Below, piece by piece: positions 1-9,543 of a stretch of 39,500 nt of DNA. Position 1 is the first letter of the stretch. Each line of letters opens with the position of its first letter. The DNA is taken from contig SOIS01000074.1 of the NCBI GenBank assembly GCA_004375965.1, positions 1-39,500 on the forward strand, in the 5' to 3' direction. The stretch comes from Candidatus Cloacimonadota bacterium. GTDB taxonomy: Bacteria; Hydrothermota; E44-bin80. The translations under genes were made by a program, and so were the position numbers. The notes under the pieces are model-generated. The model was not told where the DNA came from and searched no databases. It worked only from the letters and a program-made list of their open reading frames with translations.

Positions 1-924
1 TTATTAGGTCCCTATTTCTATTTGTTACCAGCGTTGGTAATAATAATTATTTTCAGATTTTTTCCGATGCTGTATGCTTTCAGGGTGAGTTTTTATAAAT
101 GGGGAATGGGTGGTGCTGAAAAATTTCTTGCATTCAAAAACTATATCACTATCCTCAAGGACAGCAATTTCTGGCAGGCTTTCGGTAATACAATCTATTT
201 TTCTCTTGGAGTTGTTCCGACTTCTCTTTTCCTTTCGCTTTTTATAGCGATACTTCTGCATCAAAAGATCAAAGGCGGAAGGTTCTTCAGGACTATTTAT
301 TTTCTCCCTGTTATCACATCAATTATAGCAGTATCAATGGTCTGGAAGTGGATATACCATCCTCAGGTAGGTCTTTCAAATAACATACTCCGTCTATTTG
401 GAATTAAAGGATTTAATTGGCTTTCTGAATGGAGAGGAATTTTCCAGATGTTTTTTTCCTCACTGAGCATGCATGCGCCGATAAAGGGTCCTAGCCTTGC
501 TCTCTGTTCACTTATTATAGTAAGTGTCTGGAAAGGACTTGGTTATAATATTGTCCTTTTCTTAGCAGGACTCGAGAATATACCCAAGCAGTACTATGAG
601 GCTGCAAAGGTGGATGGTGCAACTCGGTGGCATGTCTTTCGTTACATTACCTGGCCTCTACTTTCACCCACCACATTCTATGTTCTTATAATAACAAGCA
701 TTGTTTCATTCCAGATGTTTGCCTATGTCTGGATGATGACAGGTCCACCTGCAGGTGGACCTCTTGGTACCACAAATGTGCTTGTATATTACCTCTATGA
801 CCACTCATTTAATTTTTCCCAGTATGGATATGGAACCGCTGCTGCATTTATTCTGTTCATTATTATTCTGACGTTTACCCTCATACAGAGGAAATTTGTA
901 GAGAGAAGGGTGTTCTATGGCTAA
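1..924 (+). CDS. Sugar ABC transporter permease (MalF/UgpA-like), 5' truncated by window start
   Basis: The frame is open to base 1 (LLGPYFYLLPALVIIIIF...), so the TTG at 22 is internal. Multi-TM protein with EAA-loop-like motif EAAKVDGATRWHVFRYITWPLL. Confidence 0.9.
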   Translation, partial: LLGPYFYLLPALVIIIIFRFFPMLYAFRVSFYKWGMGGAEKFLAFKNYITILKDSNFWQAFGNTIYFSLGVVPTSLFLSLFIAILLHQKIKGGRFFRTIYFLPVITSIIAVSMVWKWIYHPQVGLSNNILRLFGIKGFNWLSEWRGIFQMFFSSLSMHAPIKGPSLALCSLIIVSVWKGLGYNIVLFLAGLENIPKQYYEAAKVDGATRWHVFRYITWPLLSPTTFYVLIITSIVSFQMFAYVWMMTGPPAGGPLGTTNVLVYYLYDHSFNFSQYGYGTAAAFILFIIILTFTLIQRKFVERRVFYG

Positions 925-1741
925 GAAAACAACAGGTAAGATTATAATAATTTTACTTCTCTCTCTTATGGGCATCACCATGGTTCTTCCCTTCTACTGG
1001 ATGATAATCACATCCTTAAAGACCCCCCTTGAAGCGATTCAGTTCCCTCCTACATGGTTTCCACACCATTTACGCTTTCGTAATTATATTGAAGCATGGA
1101 AGCAGGTTCCCTTTCCAAGATACTTCCTGAACACTATTATCATAACTGTAGCAACCCTCGCTGGTGTTCTTATCACTTCTTCTCTTGCAGCATACTCCTT
1201 TGCAAGTATGCAATACAGAGGAAGGAACTTTATTTTTCTCAGTTTTCTTGCAATGATGATGATACCCCTTCCAGTTTACATAGTTCCTGGCTATTTAATA
1301 CTGATAAAATTCCACTGGGTAGATACATACCTTGCTCTAACAGTACCCTGGCTCGCTAATGTCTTTTCAATCTTTCTCTTAAGACAACATTTTCGGACGA
1401 TTCCAAAAGACCTGTACGATGCAGCAGTTATGGATGGATGCAGTAGATTTGGATTCTTATTAAAAGTTGTGATTCCCCTCTCAAAAGCTGCACTTATTAC
1501 TGTGTCTATCTTTTCTATAATAGGTAGCTGGAATGCTTTTATCTGGCCACTTGTTGTTACCTCTAAGGACGCATTAAGACCTATTCAGGTTGGGCTTGCA
1601 TACTTTGTGCAGGAGCAGAGCACAAATTATACATTACTTACTGCTGCAACAACATTTACTGTTGCTCCCATTGTTCTGCTTTTCTTTATCCTGGAGAAGA
1701 GGATTATTGCAAGTTTTGCAAGAAGTGGGTTAAAGGGATAG
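917..1741 (+). CDS. Sugar ABC transporter permease (MalG/UgpE-like)
   Basis: Overlaps the previous permease by 8 nt; MDGCSRFGFLLKVVIPLSKAAL EAA-loop-like motif; binding-protein-dependent permease hydropathy. Confidence 0.9.
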   Translation: MAKKTTGKIIIILLLSLMGITMVLPFYWMIITSLKTPLEAIQFPPTWFPHHLRFRNYIEAWKQVPFPRYFLNTIIITVATLAGVLITSSLAAYSFASMQYRGRNFIFLSFLAMMMIPLPVYIVPGYLILIKFHWVDTYLALTVPWLANVFSIFLLRQHFRTIPKDLYDAAVMDGCSRFGFLLKVVIPLSKAALITVSIFSIIGSWNAFIWPLVVTSKDALRPIQVGLAYFVQEQSTNYTLLTAATTFTVAPIVLLFFILEKRIIASFARSGLKG

Positions 1742-1825
1742 ATGTCTGATTCAATTATCTCCTGGTACAGTGGCTATAAAAGTAATGAACATCCTCTTTC
1801 GTTCCTATTAAATAATTTCATGTAA
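1742..1825 (+). other. Short ORF (27 aa) MSDSIISWYSGYKSNEHPLSFLLNNFM, possible gene remnant
   Basis: ATG directly follows the permease stop (TAGATG). The WYSGYKxNExPxxF motif resembles the N-terminus of a small conserved protein, recalled from memory and unverified. Confidence 0.3.
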
Positions 1826-1937
1826 TCTCTTAAAATTCCTGTTGATATAAAAATAATTTAGTTCTGCGTTCACATTTTTAATATGTGAGGTTTTAACTTC
1901 ATTCTATTGATGTTTCAGAGAGACTCAAAAAAAAACC

Positions 1938-1966
1938 TTGACATTTCGTTAAATTTTGATTAATTT
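1938..1966 (+). promoter_or_regulatory. Possible sigma70-type promoter for the PorV-like gene
   Basis: TTGACA at 1938-1943, 17-nt spacer, weak -10 TAATTT. Confidence 0.35.
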
Positions 1967-1991
1967 AGTGATATAAAAATTAGGAGGAAGC

Positions 1992-2933
1992 TTGAAAAAA
2001 TATATTGTCTTTATTCCGTTAATCATTTTTCTTTTTTCTGGAAAGGTAACAGGTGATTGGACAGATAATATTAGTGATTATTTTACCACTACTTCACCAT
2101 CTGTAGGAATGAGTTTTCTAAAGATTGGAATGGGTGCAAGGGCAGTTTCACTTGGAGGGGCATATTCGTCCGTTGTCAGGGATCCTACGGCAGTTTACTG
2201 GAATCCAGCGGCTGTTATATACACAGAAGGTATGGATGCAAGCTTCAGTCATTTATCACTTATGGAGGGTATTAACTATGAGTTCATTGCAGTATCAACT
2301 GGAGATAAAAACCAGGGAATAGGAATTGGGATGGGTGGAGTATTTTATGGAGGTATGGAATTAAGGGATGAAAGACCTTCAGAGGAGCCGTTAGGCACTT
2401 TTGACGCATACAGTTTTCTTGTTAAGCTTTCTTATGGTCATAAACTTGGAAGTGATATTGCTGCCGGTGTCTCAATAAGTGGTATCCTTGAAAGGATATA
2501 TGTTTATTCCACCCATACCTATACATTTGATTTTGGAGTGCTCTATTTTCCTCCCATAGTTAAGGCTGTTGTAATTTCATTGAATCTGAACAATATCGGA
2601 CCGAAAGTAACGTATCTTGATGAGTCTTTCAGACTTCCATTAACCACAAAACTTGGTTGTTCGTATAGAACAAGAAAGTGGAAAACCAACCTGACTTTAG
2701 CAACTGAAATTTCAAAATCTATTGATACACCTCTTTCAAGTGCTATGGGTATTGAAGCTGGTTTTTCCTACCTTTGTCTCAGGGTAGGCTACCGTTTTAA
2801 CGAGAAAAATATAGTTAGATGGTCTGGTGGACTGGGCATAAAATACAAATTCCTTTCCATCGATTATTCTATCTCGCCATATCTCAAGGATTTAGGGATA
2901 AAACATTGTGTTTCTTTAAATCTGGACTTCTAA
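1992..2933 (+). CDS. PorV/PorQ-like (UPF0164) outer membrane beta-barrel protein
   Basis: Signal peptide then SVGMSFLKIGMGARAVSLGGAYSSVVRDPTAVYWNPAA, the hallmark motif of the PorV/UPF0164 family; TTG start with SD aggagg. Confidence 0.8.
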   Translation: MKKYIVFIPLIIFLFSGKVTGDWTDNISDYFTTTSPSVGMSFLKIGMGARAVSLGGAYSSVVRDPTAVYWNPAAVIYTEGMDASFSHLSLMEGINYEFIAVSTGDKNQGIGIGMGGVFYGGMELRDERPSEEPLGTFDAYSFLVKLSYGHKLGSDIAAGVSISGILERIYVYSTHTYTFDFGVLYFPPIVKAVVISLNLNNIGPKVTYLDESFRLPLTTKLGCSYRTRKWKTNLTLATEISKSIDTPLSSAMGIEAGFSYLCLRVGYRFNEKNIVRWSGGLGIKYKFLSIDYSISPYLKDLGIKHCVSLNLDF

Positions 2934-2994
2934 GCTTCGCCACACTCTGATATAAATGGGGATAAGAACCGAAATAGGATAAAAAGGAGGATTT

Positions 2995-3954
2995 TTGCTT
3001 GGTTTTGTTTTAGATTTTGAAAGGCCTATTGTCGAACTTGAAAAAAAGATAGAAGAATTAAAAATGCTTGCAGACTCAGAGCATCTTGAGGTGAAGGATG
3101 AGATTCAAAGATTGGAGAAAAAGGCTAATCATTTAAGGAAAAATATATACTCACGACTGAACAGGTGGCAGAGGGTACGACTTGCCCGACATCCTGATAG
3201 GCCATATCTACTCGATTACATCAAATATTTTATAACCGATTTTATTGAACTTCATGGGGATAGACTTTTTGCTGATGATCCATCAATAGTTGCTGGGATA
3301 GGGAAGTTTCGTGACAGATCAATCGTTATCATAGGTCATCAGAAAGGAAGGACAACAAAAGAAAAGATAAGAAGAAATTTTGGAATGCCACATCCTGAGG
3401 GATACAGGAAGGCTTTAAGAATAATGAAAATGGGTGCAAAGTTTGGAATTCCAATAGTAACCTTTGTTGATACATCTGGTGCGTATCCTGGAATAGGTGC
3501 AGAAGAAAGGGGTCAGGCAGAAGCAATTGCAAGAAATATAAAAGAAATTGCCACCTTGCCTGTTCCTATTCTTACTATTATCACAGGAGAAGGAGGTAGC
3601 GGGGGAGCCTTAGCAATTGCCATAGCAGACAGGATTCTCATTATGGAAAATGCAATCTATTCTGTTATTTCTCCTGAAGGCTGCGCTTCAATCCTGTGGA
3701 GAGATGCATCGAAATCTTCAAAAGCAGCCGAAGCACTGAAATTAACAGCAAATGACCTTCTTGACTTAAAGGTTATTGATGGTATCATTTCAGAGCCACT
3801 TGGTGGGGCTCACAGAAATAAGGAAGGTGCAGCAGCACTTATTGCAGAAGAGATAGATAGATTCCTAAAAGAGACCGAAGATTTTGATGCTAATGAATTA
3901 GTCAGAGAACGATTAAACAAATTCTATAAAATGGGAATATTTAATGGTAACTGA
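2995..3954 (+). CDS. accA: Acetyl-CoA carboxylase carboxyltransferase subunit alpha
   Basis: LDFERPIVELEKKIEEL, HPDRPYLLDYIKYFITDFIELHGDR, VDTSGAYPGIGAEERGQAEAIARN; SD aaggagg upstream of a TTG start. Confidence 0.96.
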   Translation: MLGFVLDFERPIVELEKKIEELKMLADSEHLEVKDEIQRLEKKANHLRKNIYSRLNRWQRVRLARHPDRPYLLDYIKYFITDFIELHGDRLFADDPSIVAGIGKFRDRSIVIIGHQKGRTTKEKIRRNFGMPHPEGYRKALRIMKMGAKFGIPIVTFVDTSGAYPGIGAEERGQAEAIARNIKEIATLPVPILTIITGEGGSGGALAIAIADRILIMENAIYSVISPEGCASILWRDASKSSKAAEALKLTANDLLDLKVIDGIISEPLGGAHRNKEGAAALIAEEIDRFLKETEDFDANELVRERLNKFYKMGIFNGN

Positions 3955-4018
3955 AATGTATCCTCTATTTGAGTAATTAATCTTGGTTAATATACAGGAA
4001 TAAGAAAAGGAGGTATTA

Positions 4019-4645
4019 TTGGCTCTTCAAGGGGAATTGGAAGATTTTGAATTAACAGATATATTACAGTTAATCCATCTTTGCAAAAAGAATGGTGCTC
4101 TTGAGATTGAAACTGAAGGGAACAGGGGAGAAATCTATTTTGAAAATGGAAAGGTAATTTATGCAAAAACAATAGATATGGTAAACGAAGATGCAATACA
4201 TTATATACTAAGATGGACAAAAGGTAAATTTATGTTTACTCTTGAAAGGAGAGCACCTGAGAGGAAGATGGATGTACCCATTCAGAATCTAATACTTGAT
4301 GCTGCTAAACAGATAGATGAATGGAAGAGGCTTGAAAAACTCATTCCATCTGTTGAAATGATTGTAGATTTTGTTGAAGATCCAGATGTTAGTACTGAAG
4401 AGATAAACCTTTCACCTGATGAATGGAAGATTTTATCCCTCATAACAGGTGAAAGGTCTATAAGGGAAATTGCACATCTTGCTAAGTTTACAGAGTTTAA
4501 CGCAGCAAAGGTCTTCTATGGTCTTATCTCTTCCGGGCTCGTAAAACTAAAGAAACCTCAGAAAAAAGAAGACGAAAAGAAAGCAGAAGAGAAAAAAGAG
4601 AAAAAAGAAGTAAAGAAAAAAAGGGGACTTTTTAGAAGAGGTTAA
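4019..4645 (+). CDS. DUF4388 (PATAN-like) domain protein with Lys/Glu-rich C-terminal tail
   Basis: MALQGELEDFELTDILQLIHLCKKNGALEIETEGNRGEIYFENGKVIYA is typical DUF4388; tail KKEDEKKAEEKKEKKEVKKKRG. Confidence 0.75.
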   Translation: MALQGELEDFELTDILQLIHLCKKNGALEIETEGNRGEIYFENGKVIYAKTIDMVNEDAIHYILRWTKGKFMFTLERRAPERKMDVPIQNLILDAAKQIDEWKRLEKLIPSVEMIVDFVEDPDVSTEEINLSPDEWKILSLITGERSIREIAHLAKFTEFNAAKVFYGLISSGLVKLKKPQKKEDEKKAEEKKEKKEVKKKRGLFRRG

Positions 4646-4653
4646 TATAGTCC

Positions 4654-5190
4654 TTATCTAACGTAATCATACCAGCGAATAATTCTCCATAGTTTATCAT
4701 TACATTTTTTTACCCAGAAATGAACCGTTCCTTCTATGATTTCACCCTCTATTACAGGTGGTTCAAAATTGTAGGACCTTACAATAACAATCAGGGTATC
4801 ACCGTAACTCTGTTCATAACCGCCACTAAATATAGGTATTAACACAATATTCTTTTCCTCCATACTCTCAAAAATGGATTTTGTTGATAAGTATTCTTCT
4901 GTGAAACCCCAGGAATAATTTGTGATACCAAGTTGTTCAAGATATTCTTCAAGTCCTTCATCCTTGGGATCAAAAATGAAAACAAAATTTGTCGAGTCAA
5001 ATGTAGACTTGTAAAGGTCGATATCCCTATTTTGATAAGATAAAACAATTCTGTTAAGAACATTCAATGGGTCTTTTAGTGATATTGGATTCATCTCATG
5101 AACCTTGCCTTCCTGTGGCGCAAAAGGGTTCCAGCAGTTTGTGTAAAGGGTTAAAAATATAAGAGAAAAGAAAATAATTTTAACTTTCAT
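4654..5190 (-). CDS. Hypothetical secreted lipoprotein
   Basis: N-terminal signal with Cys (FLTLYTNCWNPFAPQ); directly downstream of recN on the same strand. Confidence 0.6.
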   Translation of the reverse strand: MKVKIIFFSLIFLTLYTNCWNPFAPQEGKVHEMNPISLKDPLNVLNRIVLSYQNRDIDLYKSTFDSTNFVFIFDPKDEGLEEYLEQLGITNYSWGFTEEYLSTKSIFESMEEKNIVLIPIFSGGYEQSYGDTLIVIVRSYNFEPPVIEGEIIEGTVHFWVKKCNDKLWRIIRWYDYVR

Positions 5191-5200
5191 CTGTTGATTT

Positions 5201-6901
5201 TTATGTTTTTTTTAGTATGGTTCGTGCATGTTCTAAGGCTGTTTTAGTAAGTTTTTCACCACTTATTAGTCTTGCAATTTCCTCTATTCTTTCTTCTTCT
5301 TCGAGCACATTTGCGTAGGTATATGTCCTTCCATCTTTTTCCTTTTTCTCTACCTTTATGTGATGAACCCCTTTTGATGCAATTTGATGAAGGTGCGTAA
5401 GGGTAATTACCTGTCTCTCCTTGCTGATTTTCTTCATCTTATCACCGACTTCTTCTGCAACCGCTCCTCCTATTCCAACATCTGCTTCGTCAAAGATCAT
5501 GCAAAAAATTTCATCAAGCGAAGCAAGTATAGATTTCAAGGCAAGCATTATCCTCGAAAGCTCACCACCTGACACCACCTTTTTCAGTTGCATACATGGC
5601 TCACCAGGATTCGTGGAGATCAGAAATGCTACCTGGTCAATTCCTTTCTCCTTTATGCTATATTTTTTTCCGTCGGGAAAGGATAACCCGTCCTCTTTTT
5701 CAAACCTTTTTGCATCAATATAGAATTCACTTGAACCCATACCTAACTCTTTTAGCTCTCTATTTACCCTTTCCTCAAGTTCCTTTTTTCTTTTCATCCT
5801 TTCCTCAGAGAGAGAATATGAGGAAGTACTGAGTTTCTCTTCTATCTCTTTGATTTCGTTTTCAATCTCCTCTGTCTTTATTTCCACATCCTCAAGTTCC
5901 TTCAACTCTTTTTGCCTTGCATTCCTGTATTCATTTATTTCATTAATGGTACTGACGTATTTCATCTTCAACCTGTTTATCAAGTCGAGTCTTTTTGTAA
6001 CTATCTCTAATTCATCAGGGTCGAATTCCATCTTGTTAAGATATGAAGAGAAAATCTGAGAAATCTCTTCTACTCCGAAAAGAGCATTATCCAGTTGCAC
6101 TTTCCCCTTCTCAAGGCTTTGATCGATATCACAGAGGGGTTCTATATGTGCCTTTATCTTATTAAGTATCTCAAAAACTGAACCTTCCCTTTCGTACAGC
6201 ATCTCGAATGAATCTTTTACCGTCTGGATGAGTTTCTCAGCATTCTCAAGGATGTGCTGTCTTTTCTCGAGTTCCTCATCTTCCCCAGTTTTCAGTTGCG
6301 CATCATCTATCTCTTGTATCTGAAACCTGTAGAGTTCTTCTTTCTCTTTCAGTTCTTTTATTCTCTTTTTTCTCTCTTCCAATTCTCTTTTCTTTTCCAG
6401 AAAACTGTTAAAGAGCGAACTTACTACTTCTCTTTTTTCCCCTAACCCAAGGAAGTTATCGAGATAGTCTATATGTTTTTCTGTTTTTAATAGATTCTGA
6501 TGCTCATGCTGTCCGTGTATGTCTACAAGTTCATCGCCTACTCTCTTCATAACCTTTAATGTAACAGGCTTATCATTAATAAAGTTTCTACTCCCAACTT
6601 CCTGATTAATCGTTCTTCTTAATATTAAGAGATTATCATCGGCTTCCATTCCAAGGTCAAAAAGTGTTGCTTTTAGTTTTTTGTTCTTCCCTATATCAAA
6701 AACAGCCTCGACACTTGCACTTTTACTCCCTGTTCTTATATCACTTGTGTCTGCCCTCCCACCAAGTACAAGGTTCAATGCTTCAATTATTATCGATTTA
6801 CCTGCACCTGTTTCACCTGTAAGAACATTTAGTTTACCGCTGAATGGGAGCGTAAGATTCTTAATTAAAGCAAAGTTTGCAATGTGAAGTTCACGGAGCA
6901 C
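5201..6901 (-). CDS. recN: DNA repair protein RecN
   Basis: MLRELHIANFALIKNLTLPFSGKLNVLTGETGAGKSIIIEALNLVLGGRA; VSGGELSRIMLALK; FDEADVGIGGAVAEEVG. Confidence 0.96.
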   Translation of the reverse strand: MLRELHIANFALIKNLTLPFSGKLNVLTGETGAGKSIIIEALNLVLGGRADTSDIRTGSKSASVEAVFDIGKNKKLKATLFDLGMEADDNLLILRRTINQEVGSRNFINDKPVTLKVMKRVGDELVDIHGQHEHQNLLKTEKHIDYLDNFLGLGEKREVVSSLFNSFLEKKRELEERKKRIKELKEKEELYRFQIQEIDDAQLKTGEDEELEKRQHILENAEKLIQTVKDSFEMLYEREGSVFEILNKIKAHIEPLCDIDQSLEKGKVQLDNALFGVEEISQIFSSYLNKMEFDPDELEIVTKRLDLINRLKMKYVSTINEINEYRNARQKELKELEDVEIKTEEIENEIKEIEEKLSTSSYSLSEERMKRKKELEERVNRELKELGMGSSEFYIDAKRFEKEDGLSFPDGKKYSIKEKGIDQVAFLISTNPGEPCMQLKKVVSGGELSRIMLALKSILASLDEIFCMIFDEADVGIGGAVAEEVGDKMKKISKERQVITLTHLHQIASKGVHHIKVEKKEKDGRTYTYANVLEEEERIEEIARLISGEKLTKTALEHARTILKKT

Positions 6902-7776
6902 TAAATCCCCCCCCAGTTCAATTTTGTTCTGAGGATTTCATAGAAATCCTTTCTGGTTGCCCTGACAAGGTTTATCTGGTAATCTGCCTTTGTGACATTG
7001 AACATAAAATTTTCTTCTGCCTCAATTGTCATCTGTCCATCAACTACAAAAATACCTCTTCCTTTCTTCACTTTAATAGAGATTTCTTCTTCAGAAGAAA
7101 AGACCATGGGTCTTAAACCAAGTGTATGTGGAGAAATTGGGGTGAGGATTTGTGCTGTTACACCGGGGTGAAGTATGGGACCACCAGCAGCAAGAGAATA
7201 TGCTGTAGAACCTGTTGGGGTTGAAACAATTAAGCCATCAGCAGAGAACTCAGCAAGTGGGCATCCATCAACTGCAATTTCGATACCAATAATCCTTCCT
7301 GAATGGCCCATATGGAGCACGAAATCATTGAGTGCAAAAAAGGTTCTTGAATCGGTTAACGTTGCCTTCAAAACAGTTCTCTTTTCAAGTCTGTAATCTC
7401 CATTAATAATTCTTTCTAAGGTTGGGTATAGTTCATCAACTACTATCTCTGTTAGAAATCCAAGACTTCCTAAATTTACCCCGATAAGTGGTATGCCACT
7501 CTCTTTTATGTATCGAGATGCTCTGAGAAGTGTTCCATCTCCGCCCATTGCTATAACGAAATCGGATTTTTCTTTGAGGACCTCAGGCGAAATAAAAAGG
7601 GAGGAATCAATAAAATCTAAATTCTCCTCTTTAACAACAAAGACATTGATATTTTTCTTTTTGAACCACTCTATAGTTTCAGGCAGGAGTTTTTTTGTTA
7701 GCGGCTTCGCTGGATTTACAACAATGCCAATAGATTTCACAGTAATTCCTTTTTCTTTATTATTTTTTATCTGCAT
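6901..7776 (-). CDS. nadK: NAD kinase
   Basis: FVIAMGGDGTLLRASR, GVNLGSLGFLTE, DGLIVSTPTGSTAYSLAAGGPILHP; TAGTG 1-nt overlap with the recN start. Confidence 0.95.
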   Translation of the reverse strand: MQIKNNKEKGITVKSIGIVVNPAKPLTKKLLPETIEWFKKKNINVFVVKEENLDFIDSSLFISPEVLKEKSDFVIAMGGDGTLLRASRYIKESGIPLIGVNLGSLGFLTEIVVDELYPTLERIINGDYRLEKRTVLKATLTDSRTFFALNDFVLHMGHSGRIIGIEIAVDGCPLAEFSADGLIVSTPTGSTAYSLAAGGPILHPGVTAQILTPISPHTLGLRPMVFSSEEEISIKVKKGRGIFVVDGQMTIEAEENFMFNVTKADYQINLVRATRKDFYEILRTKLNWGGI

Positions 7777-7899
7777 CGTTTATATCTATAACAGATGAAA
7801 GACCAAAAAGCAAGGAAAATTTTTACATTTCTGCTTGTAACTTGCGAATGTATTGGTAATGGTGGTAATGGGGTCAGGATAAGAAATAAGAAATAGATA

Positions 7900-7928
7900 T
7901 TGACAGATTCATTAGGATATGATAGAAT
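7900..7928 (+). promoter_or_regulatory. Sigma70-type promoter upstream of the transposase remnant
   Basis: TTGACA (7900-7905), 17-nt spacer, TAGAAT (7923-7928). Confidence 0.55.
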
Positions 7929-7934
7929 AACATA

Positions 7935-7995
7935 ATGGCAAGGAAACCGAGGATAGAATACTCAGGAGCATTTTATCACGTTATCACTAAAAGAA
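7935..7995 (+). pseudogene. 5' remnant of an IS200-like/RAYT Y1 transposase
   Basis: MARKPRIEYSGAFYHVITKR matches the stereotyped N-terminus of this family (MARxPRIEYPGAxYHVxxRG); it then runs into the antisense 3' end of the glycosyltransferase gene. Confidence 0.75.
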
Positions 7996-7999
7996 GAAT

Positions 8000-9097
8000 C
8001 TATCTCTCTTGCATCAACTCGTTGTAAACCTCAGCAGTCTTTCTGATCATTATTTCCTTACTAAATTCTTTTACCCTCTTTTTACCATTTCTGCTCATTT
8101 GGTTAGCTAAGGTTTTGTCTTTAAGCAACTTTATGATCGCTTCTGCCAAGGCTTTAATGTCATGTGGCGGAACAAGTAGACCATTTACGCCATCCTTAAT
8201 AATCTCAGGAATGCCACCTGTCTTTGTTGCTACTACCGGTACTCCGGCTGCTTGAGCATCTAAAAGTGAGGTGCAGAGCCCTTCTAAGTAGGAAGATAAA
8301 ACGAACAGATCTAAAATAGTTAGAATTTGCAACACATCTTCTCTGAACCCTAAAAATTTAACCTTATTATCTAAATTTAGCTTTTTACATAGTTCCTCAA
8401 GATTTCTCCGTAATCCTCCTTCACCAACGACTAAGTATTGTACCTGAGGTAGGCACGATGAAACTATCGAAGCTGCATTTAAGAAATTTCGGTGGTCTTT
8501 ATGTCCGGCTAAGGCAGCAATTATGCCGACCACTGGCTGAGTTGGGTCTAAGTTAAGTTCCTGATACAAATTATTAGCCTTTAGGTTAACCTCAAATCGA
8601 CTTAGATCAATACCACTATAAACAACAGTAGTTTTCTTCATAGCCAGCCCATCTTCTATTAAGACTCGTTTAATCCCCGAAGAGACTGCAATTATCCTAT
8701 CTATCCCAAATCGGTACTTATAATAGCTTATTGGATTCTTTCTAATATGAAAGTCTACTCGTCTGGAAAGTACCAACCTGGTTTTTGAATTAAAACCAAA
8801 TGTTCGAGCCATTTGAGCCAAAGTATGTGCACATGCCGAATGAATATGCATAATTTGTGGCTTTTCCTTACGAATCAGACGAGCTATTTGCCAAGCGGAA
8901 TGAATATCCCATTCTCCAAGCATCTTTACTGGATAGTTTGTTAAGCCTGCCAATCGACATTTTTCAAAGAGAGGTCCAACTCTCGGACAGACTACAACTA
9001 TGTGATAACCACGTTCTTTTAGTCCTGAAGCTAAATAAAACACCTGTGCTTGTCCACCACGCCAGGTCTTTTCTGAATCTAAGTGAAGTATCTTCAT
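8000..9097 (-). CDS. Glycosyltransferase family 4 (GT-B)
   Basis: MKILHLDSEKTWRGGQAQVFYLASGL; VGIIAALAGHKDHRNFLNAA; YLEGLCTSLLDAQAAGVPVVATKTGGIPEII. Confidence 0.9.
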   Translation of the reverse strand: MKILHLDSEKTWRGGQAQVFYLASGLKERGYHIVVVCPRVGPLFEKCRLAGLTNYPVKMLGEWDIHSAWQIARLIRKEKPQIMHIHSACAHTLAQMARTFGFNSKTRLVLSRRVDFHIRKNPISYYKYRFGIDRIIAVSSGIKRVLIEDGLAMKKTTVVYSGIDLSRFEVNLKANNLYQELNLDPTQPVVGIIAALAGHKDHRNFLNAASIVSSCLPQVQYLVVGEGGLRRNLEELCKKLNLDNKVKFLGFREDVLQILTILDLFVLSSYLEGLCTSLLDAQAAGVPVVATKTGGIPEIIKDGVNGLLVPPHDIKALAEAIIKLLKDKTLANQMSRNGKKRVKEFSKEIMIRKTAEVYNELMQER

Positions 9098-9099
9098 CT

Positions 9100-9450
9100 T
9101 TAAGTGATAGCAAGTCGTATGCCGCTTAACTGCTTCCGAAAGATGTTTACCATTTCGCGATATATTTCTTCTTTGGGTAAATCAGCTATGCATCTGAATT
9201 TTTCATCAGCATCAATGGAAAGGATCCAATTACAAGACGTTATTGAAAGAGTTACATTTTTCTGTTTAACATATCCTGACCAGTGATATGAAAAGACCTT
9301 ATCTGTATGCTTATGACATAGTTTAACAGTTAGATTACTACTGTGAGCATCAACGACGATAATCTCATCTGCCCAGGATACACTTTTCAAGAAATCACAG
9401 ATATTCTGCTCTTCATTGTAACTAATAATTGTCACTGAAATTTTATTCAT
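9100..9450 (-). pseudogene. Truncated glycosyltransferase family 2 (WaaE/KdtX-like N-terminal part)
   Basis: MNKISVTIISYNEEQNICDFLKSVSWADEIIVVDAHSSN...WILSIDADEKF is a GT2 N-terminus, but the ORF ends ~50 residues later; only ~116 aa where roughly 250 or more is usual for this family. Confidence 0.65.
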
Positions 9451-9543
9451 ATTGACTGTTAGATCTCTCTTTTGTCTTTTTCGTATTATAATTTGCAGTA
9501 ATGATAAAGTCAAGGGAAAAGCTGACTGCAGCCTCTAATATAA

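Noticed and set aside
4560-4630. A-rich low-complexity tract
   Set aside because: Encodes the Lys/Glu-rich tail of the DUF4388 protein; not a separate element.
5421-5723. Plus-strand ORFs across recN (5384-6887)
   Set aside because: All antisense to a confidently identified recN; Phe/Ser-rich shadow translations.
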